A stretch of 6,241 bases of DNA from Candidatus Obscuribacterales bacterium (GTDB taxonomy: Bacteria > Cyanobacteriota > Vampirovibrionia > Obscuribacterales > Obscuribacteraceae). A program made the position numbers and the translations under genes. The stretch is taken from the NCBI GenBank assembly GCA_021732245.1, contig JAKFVJ010000374.1, forward strand, positions 1 through 6,241. The letters run 5' to 3'. The notes beneath the pieces are model-generated. The model searched no databases. It was not told the DNA's origin and saw nothing but the letters and a program-made list of their open reading frames with translations. This document shows positions 1-5,557 of the stretch, piece by piece (position 1 is the stretch's first letter; each line of letters opens with the position of its first letter).

Positions 1-494
1 GATTCGGACCTGCTTACACACGTAACCAACCAACATTTATCGTTGCCGGTTTTAGGTTCAATCTTCACACGCATCTCCTCGCCTGACGATCGCCAGCTTG
101 AACCAATTTTGGCCGTGATTGTGCTTTTCGCAACATCGTCAGAAACAGCCATAACATAAGGCACACTCAACAAAGCAAGACGGCAACGTGTTATCACTTC
201 ATGCAAGGTTCCGGCAAGCTCTATATCGCGTCTTTGTTCAAGCTCCCAGATCTCTGCATAGTAGCTTTTGCCGGCAAACATATGAGCAGTTAAATCCATC
301 GGCAAAAGGACGCCTAAAAGTAAAACTGCAAATACACTGCCGATGGCAAGTCCTGCGTTAATGCCGTATTGAAAAGCATGAGGATCACCCTTAAAAACCA
401 AGGCAACGATCATCACAAGCAAGCCTATACCGCCGCCAAAACCCAGGCAGCTAACGATTAAGGCTCGCATTACACGACCGAAGTATCGGCTCAT
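1..494 (-). CDS. Two-TM membrane protein of unknown function (3'-partial)
   Basis: An open frame starts with ATG at 494-492 and runs off the left edge, giving 164 visible residues without a stop. Two hydrophobic segments are visible, at about residues 10-34 and 43-65. A soluble part follows, with a helical stretch at about 77-118 and then a strand-like region at about 120-162. That last part carries the pattern SWRSSGEEMRVKIEP followed by a V-x-S strand. It resembles a small alpha/beta domain seen C-terminal to TM segments in other uncharacterised bacterial membrane proteins; this likeness is from memory and unverified. The start is set by a 4-base ATGA overlap with the 41-residue gene upstream, which suggests translational coupling; its own ribosome site is weak (GGAA, 5 nt before ATG). 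The frame is certain, the function unknown. The gene is probably the last visible member of the minus-strand operon. Confidence 0.8.
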   Translation of the reverse strand, partial: MSRYFGRVMRALIVSCLGFGGGIGLLVMIVALVFKGDPHAFQYGINAGLAIGSVFAVLLLGVLLPMDLTAHMFAGKSYYAEIWELEQRRDIELAGTLHEVITRCRLALLSVPYVMAVSDDVAKSTITAKIGSSWRSSGEEMRVKIEPKTGNDKCWLVTCVSRSE

Positions 495-616
495 TCAAGT
501 TCCGGCTCTTGGGCGTCATTTAAGTACCAGCGTATATAGCGAAAAATAACCAATACGGGTGGCAAAAATAGTAACAACTGAACAAGTCGGGCAATTACAC
601 GAAAAATGTTTGTCAT
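491..616 (-). CDS. 41-residue single-TM small protein
   Basis: This short gene reads from ATG at 616-614 to TGA at 493-491. It encodes 41 residues: a short N-terminus with R6 and R10, one hydrophobic helix at about 7-28 containing a Leu/Phe-rich run and a PP kink (P19-P20), then a basic/aromatic patch (FRYIRWYL, 25-32) and an acidic tail (DAQEPELE). This is the layout of a small inner-membrane protein. Its start overlaps the stop of the Zn-ribbon gene by ATGA, and its stop overlaps the start of the two-TM gene by ATGA, so it fills the gap exactly. A GAGGT site lies just upstream of the ATG, inside the previous gene. These overlaps on both sides are the main evidence that it is real. Function unknown; it may be an accessory subunit or assembly partner of the neighbouring membrane protein. 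Confidence 0.72.
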   Translation of the reverse strand: MTNIFRVIARLVQLLLFLPPVLVIFRYIRWYLNDAQEPELE

Positions 617-1023
617 ATAACCTCATCGCTTAGTTCGTCTAATGATTCTACCGGCTCATCAATAGGGATTCCATCTGTATTTATATCTGCAACTTCTGTA
701 GCTTCCAATTCCAATTCTTCAACATCAATTGCTTTAGTCGTCTCATTTTCAGCAGGCGACTCGATTGTTTCTAATTGCGCCATCTTTGCTTCCTGAGCGG
801 CAATGCGAGCCTTTAATTTTTCTGCCTGAGTGCGCCTAGGATAGAGTCGCGCCCGACACTTAGTACAAAAGCAAAAACTGCCCTCAGATAAGTGCGCCAA
901 GTCAGCTTGTTTAAAACCGACCGGGAGATAGGCACGAGTAGCAACCAAACGTCTTTCCAAGCCCTTTAAGCGGCGCTGGATAATTTTTACGTATTCGTGT
1001 CGGCAAGACTCTGGTTCCGTCAT
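613..1023 (-). CDS. Small Zn-ribbon-like protein with coiled coil and acidic tail
   Basis: The product has 136 residues, from ATG at 1023-1021 to TGA at 615-613. A strong ribosome site (AAAAGGAG at 1035-1028) sits 4 nt before the start. Near the N-terminus is C7-x-H9, and after a basic helical stretch comes C51-x-C53-x2-C56 followed by RARLYPRR; C7/H9 with C53/C56 could form one zinc site of the ribbon type. Residues about 64-88 (QAEKLKARIAAQEAKMAQLE) look helical and possibly coiled-coil. From about 88 to the end the protein is strongly acidic (many Glu/Asp) and probably disordered. There is no signal peptide or TM segment, so it is likely cytoplasmic. It lies 34 bp downstream of the TPR gene and overlaps the 41-residue gene by ATGA. 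I recognise no named family; an adaptor or regulatory role is inference only. Confidence 0.8.
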   Translation of the reverse strand: MTEPESCRHEYVKIIQRRLKGLERRLVATRAYLPVGFKQADLAHLSEGSFCFCTKCRARLYPRRTQAEKLKARIAAQEAKMAQLETIESPAENETTKAIDVEELELEATEVADINTDGIPIDEPVESLDELSDEVI

Positions 1024-1027
1024 GTCG

Positions 1028-1035
1028 CTCCTTTT
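1028..1035 (-). promoter_or_regulatory. Strong Shine-Dalgarno of the Zn-ribbon gene
   Basis: On the minus strand the sequence AAAAGGAG lies 4 nt upstream of the ATG at 1023. It is the clearest ribosome site in the minus-strand unit and fixes this start. The two following genes have weaker sites and overlap their predecessors, so this site probably feeds translation of the coupled trio. Confidence 0.75.
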
Positions 1036-1057
1036 ACCGCCAAGTCTACCAGCTCTC

Positions 1058-2551
1058 TCAGCGATGCTTAACTACAGGCAACTCTTTTAAAACATGCCCA
1101 TGCCAACTGATTAGCACAACCAACTGATGATCAGGAGCCACTGTAGTCGGACAGGAGAAATACAAAGTACGCTCAGCCTGAGACGGCAGTGGCGGAGAAT
1201 TCACCGTTGCTACAGGCAAGCTGACCGTTCCACAAGACCGTCTGGTTGTTTTATCGAAAAACACAACACTCAAACTGAGATCGGAAGCAGGGTTAGCGCT
1301 TATGTTTTTGATATTGACTTCCCCTTCCGGCGTTAAGCTTCCACGCGCCAGCCAAATGCGTGAACTTAAAAGAGCAACTTTTGGTCCTTGCGGATCATTT
1401 AACAACTCAGCCGGTTCTTTTTTACCTTGGGCTTTTAGAACAAGAGCAATCATTTCGCCTACCCGCTCGGCATGTCCTTTTACTGAAGCTGCTTCATCCA
1501 CTTTGCCTTGTTGACTTAACTCTCGGCTCCAAGACAAAAGCACTTCCTTCAATTTCGACAAAAGATGCAAGTCATTGTCACGCAGGGCACAAGCATCTTC
1601 CAAAGCCCGAACGGCTCCGGCTTTGTTATTCAACTTCAATTGAAGGGCTGCAAGTAATTGGAAATTTTCCACACTTCCTTCTTGAGCGGTTAACTCAATT
1701 AAGGTGTCTCTAGCCTTTTCGTAGTCCTTGCGAAGCACATAAAGGTCCACAAGACGATGCCGTGCCTCTAAGTTATTGGGATCTGTTGCCACCACATGCC
1801 TGTAATTCTCTACAGCCAAATCCCATTTTTTCTGACGAACATAAATGGTCGCTAAATCCATGTGTGTTACTGGATCGTCTTGCGCGGCAAGCGATCTATT
1901 GAGAAGAGATACAGCTTTTTCTATATCTTGCTCTTTCAATTCGGCATTCGCTGCAAGCTCTCGAAGATATTCCCCTAATCGCCTATTGATAAGATTTTTT
2001 CTTTGCTCTTTGAGATTCGGCTCCAGTTTAAGCACAGTTTCCAATCTCTCGACAGCGCGTTGCAAGTCGCCTTTTACCGCTTCGGAATGAGCCCAGCTTA
2101 TGTACAGTTCTCCGCGCGCATCAGCCAACTCGTTGTCAGTCTGAGCATCAGCACCTAAAAGATCAAATAATTTGCCGGCTTCCGCATAGTCGTTATGCCT
2201 TTTGTAATATTCCGAAAATGCCAAAATCATCGGAGCCAACTTATAGGCAGGCAGATGCAAATGCAAAGCGGTATCAAGGGCCGTGCGTCCTTCGGCAATA
2301 CGATCGCAACTTAGATATCCCTGCGCCAGCCAAGGCAAAAGAGACGGATCATCCGGATTATTTCTGGCAAGTTCTTCCAAAACAGGCAAAGCTCTTGCCG
2401 CTTTACCAGCGTGAATGTCCTTGACGGCCTTGTTCAGAGGGGTGTCTTTAGCCTTCTGGTAAAGGAAAAATAGGACTGCCGCCAATAGCAAAACTACAAG
2501 GACGACGGATCCTCCTTTTAGATATGCTTTCTTGGCAGCTAACGGATACAC
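1058..2551 (-). CDS. Membrane-anchored TPR protein with C-terminal beta domain
   Basis: The product has 497 residues, from GTG at 2551-2549 to TGA at 1060-1058. A short basic N-terminus (K7, K8, K12) is followed by one hydrophobic segment at about 14-31, an uncleaved anchor. Residues about 38-345 are helix-turn-helix TPR-like repeats; recognisable pieces include the Asp-Pro-Asn turn in RHVVATDPNNLEARHRL (251-267) and the LEPNLKE turn (176-182). Residues about 395-497 change to beta-strand character (GEVNIKNISANPASDLSLSV), recalling the FxLYD-type beta-sandwich found at the ends of envelope TPR proteins; two Cys (C440, C467) lie there. The GTG start is chosen because an in-frame TGA lies about 10 codons upstream and AGGA stands 11 nt before it. 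It heads the minus-strand operon, divergent from the hydrolase. Likely a protein-interaction scaffold at the cytoplasmic membrane; partner unknown. Confidence 0.85.
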   Translation of the reverse strand: MYPLAAKKAYLKGGSVVLVVLLLAAVLFFLYQKAKDTPLNKAVKDIHAGKAARALPVLEELARNNPDDPSLLPWLAQGYLSCDRIAEGRTALDTALHLHLPAYKLAPMILAFSEYYKRHNDYAEAGKLFDLLGADAQTDNELADARGELYISWAHSEAVKGDLQRAVERLETVLKLEPNLKEQRKNLINRRLGEYLRELAANAELKEQDIEKAVSLLNRSLAAQDDPVTHMDLATIYVRQKKWDLAVENYRHVVATDPNNLEARHRLVDLYVLRKDYEKARDTLIELTAQEGSVENFQLLAALQLKLNNKAGAVRALEDACALRDNDLHLLSKLKEVLLSWSRELSQQGKVDEAASVKGHAERVGEMIALVLKAQGKKEPAELLNDPQGPKVALLSSRIWLARGSLTPEGEVNIKNISANPASDLSLSVVFFDKTTRRSCGTVSLPVATVNSPPLPSQAERTLYFSCPTTVAPDHQLVVLISWHGHVLKELPVVKHR

Positions 2552-2569
2552 GGAAATTAGAGTCCTAAA

Positions 2570-2575
2570 TTTATA
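2570..2575 (-). promoter_or_regulatory. Possible -10 box for the TPR operon
   Basis: The minus strand reads TATAAA here, 18 bases from the GTG start at 2551. Transcription would begin near 2563, leaving a leader of about 12 nt that just includes the AGGA at 2566-2563. No convincing -35 is seen. An alternative minus-strand start is the reverse face of the palindrome at 2599-2613 (TATTAT), which would give a leader of about 45 nt. Confidence 0.3.
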
Positions 2576-2597
2576 GTTTCAAAAAACCATTTGCGCT

Positions 2598-2613
2598 GGG
2601 GTTATAATAACCC
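2598..2613 (+). promoter_or_regulatory. Divergent promoter core with palindromic -10
   Basis: A consensus TATAAT (2603-2608) is embedded in a perfect inverted repeat GGGTTAT-A-ATAACCC (2599-2613). It lies between the divergent TPR and hydrolase genes. On the plus strand the -10 is only 11 nt before the hydrolase ATG, so the mRNA would start about 4-6 nt upstream of it. No good -35 is visible (TTCAAA at 2578-2583, spacer 19, is weak). Because the site is symmetric, it also offers a -10-like TATTAT to the minus strand. The palindrome could equally be a repressor operator. Confidence 0.55.
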
Positions 2614-2619
2614 TTTGTT

Positions 2620-3486
2620 ATGAAACCTGAAATTAACCTGACACCTACTTGCTCCTTTTTCGAGCTGAACCATACGGATGGTCCAATTACCGGACGAACC
2701 TGGGGAACAGCTTCAGACAGCCCGGCAATTGTGCTTCTAGTTCACGGACTGGGTGCGCACAGTGGTTGGTTTGAAGCAATTGGCAGGCGACTGAAAGTCC
2801 GTGGACTGTATGCCGTCGCCTACGATCAAGTTGGTTTTGGCAAAAGAGCCTCACAGGAATTTCAAGGATATGAGCAATGGCTCAACGACTTAGAATTCGT
2901 CTACAACCATCTAAAAAACCAGCACAAGGACAAGCCAATATTCATCATGGGTAACAGCATGGGTGGAGTTGTGGCAATGGCCGGTGGTCCAAGACTCAAC
3001 CCTCAAGGCTTAATTCTTGTGGCACCAGGCTTTGACGGTTATCCGGAAACTTTCAAATTAGGCTTCCGTTTAAATGCTATGGCTAAGGCTCTCTTGTCCC
3101 CTAATTCGTTAGTAGACTTGCCTTATGGTTCAGACCTTGTCACTCGCGATGAATCAGCACGTGCTTTTATGGACGCAGATCCTGATGGTCGTTTTGCGCT
3201 ACCGGCAAAGATGCTTTTAGGTCTTTTGAAATTGACTATCTACACTGGTAAGAATGCAAAGTCCTCTCCGGGACCTGTACTTATGCTGACAGCAGGTATT
3301 GATCGCATCGTCAACAATGAAGTCTCGACAAAAGTGTTTGATTCACTTATTGCGCCAGCAAAGAAAAGACGCCACTTCAAAGAAGCCTGGCATGATTTGC
3401 TCTTTGATCCTGTCATTGAGGAGGTCGCTGACGAGGTGGCTAGCTTCGTTAACGCCAATCTCACACAAAGTGTCATCAGCAAATAA
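2620..3486 (+). CDS. Alpha/beta hydrolase, monoacylglycerol lipase / lysophospholipase type
   Basis: The product has 288 residues, from ATG at 2620 to TAA at 3484-3486. It shows the serine-hydrolase fold of the Hydrolase_4 / monoglyceride lipase group. The HG oxyanion motif is in LLVHGLGAHSGW (39-50), YDQVGFGKR follows at 68-76, the nucleophile elbow is G111-N-S113-M-G115, the acid is probably D228 in LTAGIDRIV, and the base H258 in EAWHDLLFD. The length fits the family (about 270-310). There is no signal peptide or TM segment, so it is probably cytoplasmic. By family it would hydrolyse a fatty-acyl ester of a monoglyceride or lysophospholipid; exact substrate not determinable. No Shine-Dalgarno precedes the ATG, and a TATAAT ends 11 nt before it, which suggests leaderless or near-leaderless expression. 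The acyl-CoA synthetase downstream would use the released fatty acid. Confidence 0.88.
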   Translation: MKPEINLTPTCSFFELNHTDGPITGRTWGTASDSPAIVLLVHGLGAHSGWFEAIGRRLKVRGLYAVAYDQVGFGKRASQEFQGYEQWLNDLEFVYNHLKNQHKDKPIFIMGNSMGGVVAMAGGPRLNPQGLILVAPGFDGYPETFKLGFRLNAMAKALLSPNSLVDLPYGSDLVTRDESARAFMDADPDGRFALPAKMLLGLLKLTIYTGKNAKSSPGPVLMLTAGIDRIVNNEVSTKVFDSLIAPAKKRRHFKEAWHDLLFDPVIEEVADEVASFVNANLTQSVISK

Positions 3487-3498
3487 GCCGGCTTCCCA

Positions 3499-3531
3499 AG
3501 GCAGTTTTGCCTGCGCGGGACTAAAATTTTT
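3499..3531 (+). terminator. Weak possible terminator after the hydrolase gene
   Basis: A small hairpin AGGCA-GTTT-TGCCT (3499-3512), flanked by CCC and GGG that could extend the pairing, lies 13 nt after the hydrolase stop. A T-run (3527-3531) follows, but about 14 nt beyond the stem, so the fit to an intrinsic terminator is poor. Confidence 0.22.
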
Positions 3532-3613
3532 ATCACAATAGCCATTTAATCGAAAACCTGTAAATTACCCTGTACTAATTCAGGCAAACATGTATATCTT
3601 GGCCCTAGGTCAC

Positions 3614-3627
3614 GGGGCTATAATACC
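3614..3627 (+). promoter_or_regulatory. Promoter core upstream of the acyl-CoA synthetase
   Basis: A consensus TATAAT (3619-3624) is preceded by GGGGC and followed by ACC. It nearly copies the core before the hydrolase gene (GGGGTTATAATAACC at 2598-2612). The -35 is weak (TTGGCC at 3599-3604, spacer 14). Transcription would start near 3631, giving a leader of about 43 nt to the GTG at 3674, and would exclude the ATG at 3590. Confidence 0.45.
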
Positions 3628-3628
3628 T

Positions 3629-3644
3629 GTGGGTCAAAACCCAC
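3629..3644 (+). promoter_or_regulatory. Inverted repeat at the expected start of the synthetase transcript
   Basis: GTGGGT-CAAA-ACCCAC is a perfect 6-bp inverted repeat with a 4-nt loop, placed 4 nt after the TATAAT. It overlaps the expected +1. It may be an operator for a regulator of fatty-acid use or a 5'-end mRNA hairpin. Which of these applies cannot be told from sequence. Confidence 0.4.
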
Positions 3645-3662
3645 CTGCATATGTCACCACAA

Positions 3663-3676
3663 GAGGGATCAACGTG
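3663..3676 (+). promoter_or_regulatory. Ribosome site that sets the synthetase start at GTG 3674
   Basis: GAGG (3663-3666) lies 7 nt before the in-frame GTG (3674-3676), a good Shine-Dalgarno arrangement. The upstream ATG at 3590 has only a weak AGG. Starting at GTG gives MPQNIASIFYERAAS, which resembles the usual N-terminus of FAA1/FadD15-type synthetases, and removes 28 residues with no family likeness. Confidence 0.6.
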
Positions 3677-4720
3677 CCTCAGAATATTGCCAGCATTTTT
3701 TACGAGCGGGCCGCCTCGCAAGGCGCCTTGCCAATTGTTCGCTTTAAGGAGGGCAAAGGTCCTTACCGCGACACTAGTTGGGCAGATTTTGCCCGCATGG
3801 TCAACGAACTAGCTTTCGGACTGGCTTCGCTGGGTCTTGAATCAAAAACTTCTGCAGCCATATTTTCGCCAACCTCGCATTTATGGGTGGCAGCCGACAT
3901 GGCCATTATTTCCAATGGCGCATTCTCCATCCCGCTTTATCCAACTTGTTCAGATGCTGATGCTGAGTTTATCCTCAACAATTCAGAAGCCCAATTTCTG
4001 TTTGTCGCCAACGAAAGCCTGCTTAAAAGATCACTGGCAATACGAGAAAATCTACCGAACCTGAAGAAGGTTGTCCTCATGGCAGCGCCATCGAGAGGAC
4101 GCTCTCTATCGGACTTGAATTTGTCCGATGAAGACAGAGCCTTAGTGATTGGCTTAGAAGAACTCCAAGAATTGGGCAGACAATTCAAGGAAGAAAAGCC
4201 GGAACTTATTAAAGAGCGCATTGCAGCAACCGGTCTTGAGGATCTAGCGACGGTCATCTATACATCGGGTACAACCGGCACACCTAAAGGTGCCATGATT
4301 ACCCACGGTAATATTGCCGCAATTCTGGAAGACCTCAAAGTAATTATTCCAGTAGGGGCAGCTGACGTTTATTTAGCTTACCTGCCGCTATCACATGTAT
4401 TTGAGCGCATTTGCGGTGAGTTTTATTGCATACAGTCAGGAGGAGTTTACTCCTTTGCTGAAGGCATTGAACACATGGCCAAAAATCTCGCCGAAGTGCA
4501 ACCGACAATGGTCCTTGTTGTGCCGCGAGTTTTGGAACGCATCTACAACAAAGTAAAAGCCGGAATAGATGCTTCACCAAAAAACAAAAAAGCTCTGGCG
4601 CAATGGGCAATTAACGTGGGCAAAGAAATGCTTCAATGCCGCTCAAATGCTCAAGAGCCAAGTCTCATGCTTAGGGCCAAACATTATGTCGCGACGCGTC
4701 TGGTGCTAACAAAAATCAAA

Positions 4721-4723
4721 TAG
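4721..4723 (+). other. In-frame amber codon in the synthetase gene
   Basis: The reading is ATC AAA TAG AAG ATA GGC: no base is gained or lost and the family sequence resumes at once. One substitution from AAG, CAG or GAG would create it. The codon context (TAG followed by A) is not a classical strong readthrough context such as TAG-CARYYA. Confidence 0.9.
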
Positions 4724-4730
4724 AAGATAG

Positions 4731-4747
4731 GCAAGCGTTTGACTTGC
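4731..4747 (+). other. Small hairpin 7 nt after the amber codon
   Basis: GCAAG-CGTTTGA-CTTGC forms a perfect 5-bp stem with a 7-nt loop starting 7 nt after TAG. Structures at this spacing can stimulate recoding, but five base pairs is short and may be chance within coding sequence. Confidence 0.3.
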
Positions 4748-5557
4748 ATTATCTCCGGTGGAGCACCCGCAACAAAGGAAATCCTGGAATTCTTCAATGC
4801 CTTAGGCATTCCGACACTGGAAGGTTATGGTCTCACGGAAACAACAGCACCTTTGACAGTTAACCGATTCGACAGGATAAAACTAGGCACAGTAGGCACA
4901 GCATTGCCTTGTGTCGAGTTGAAACTTGCCGAAGACGGCGAAATCCTTGCCAAAGGAGCCTCTGTTTTCAAAGGCTACTACCGAGCTGAAGAAGCGACTA
5001 AAGAAGTCTTTGACGAAGAAGGTTACTTCAGAACAGGCGATATTGGACAACTTGACTCTGACGGCTATGTAAAAATTACCGATCGCAAAAAGGACATCAT
5101 CGTCAATTCATCAGGCAAAAATATTGCTCCACAAAAAATTGAGGCGATGCTGCGCACAATCCCACATGTCAGTCAGGCTGTCATTTTCGGCGACAAGAAG
5201 AAGACATTGGTTGCCTTGTTGACCCTGGACGAGCAAGCTATAAGCGATTATGGACGCAACAATGGCTGGCATTTCGTCAACTTTGAACAGTTATCTAATT
5301 TGCCGGAATTGAAAAAATATCTGCGCAAAGAAATTCAAGCACGATCAAACAACCTTGCCGACTACGAAAAAGTACGCAACTTTGCCATACTCAAGCACGA
5401 CTTTTCCATTGATGGCGGCGAACTGACAGCCTCAATGAAAATACGCCGCAACGTCGTGCGCGATAAATACAAGAAAACAATTGAGACCCTGTACAAAGAT
5501 GACGCAGAAGATACTACCTTCACCACTCCTGCACCAGGCGTAGCAACCGTCGTATAA

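Larger units (their letters stand above)
3674..5557 (+). pseudogene. Long-chain fatty acyl-CoA synthetase interrupted by one in-frame TAG
   Basis: This ANL-superfamily (AMP-binding) enzyme of FAA1/FadD15 type would form acyl-AMP and then acyl-CoA from a fatty acid, ATP and CoA. From GTG 3674 to TAA 5555-5557 it has 628 codons, full family length. Counting from the upstream ATG 3590, the motifs are: P-loop YTSGTTGTPKG (224-234), LPLSHVFER (265-273), GYGLTETTAP (412-421), YFRTGDIG (479-486), DRKKDIIVNSSGKN (498-511) and the C-terminal catalytic Lys in ELTASMKIRR (K617). All are in one frame. The only defect is TAG at codon 378 (4721-4723), between LVLTKIK and KIGKRLTCIISGGAP, where related enzymes continue without a gap. 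The stop falls inside the large N-terminal domain, so neither half should work alone. Options are a recent nonsense mutation, sequencing error, or amber suppression/readthrough. Restart at TTG 4739 is possible but unlikely to give an active enzyme. Confidence 0.85.

Noticed and set aside
1127..2424. Several plus-strand open frames of 68-117 codons opposite the TPR gene
   Set aside because: They are antisense shadows of a gene with clear repeat and domain structure; they show no ribosome sites or recognisable protein features.
3240..3545. Minus- and plus-strand frames over the end of the hydrolase gene
   Set aside because: They overlap the conserved catalytic Asp/His region of the hydrolase in other frames and resemble no protein family.
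4721..4747. Pyrrolysine insertion at the amber codon
   Set aside because: No pyl genes are in the window, and acyl-CoA synthetases are not known to use pyrrolysine; kept only as something a genome-wide search could test.
4700..4760. Programmed frameshift at the synthetase break
   Set aside because: Both halves are in the same frame, so a nonsense codon, not a shift, separates them. The nearby A-runs need no slippage to explain anything.
4739..5557. The second half of the synthetase as a separate gene starting at TTG 4739
   Set aside because: It begins in the middle of the AMP-binding domain, in the same frame as the first half and only 15 nt past the TAG; it is better read as one interrupted gene.
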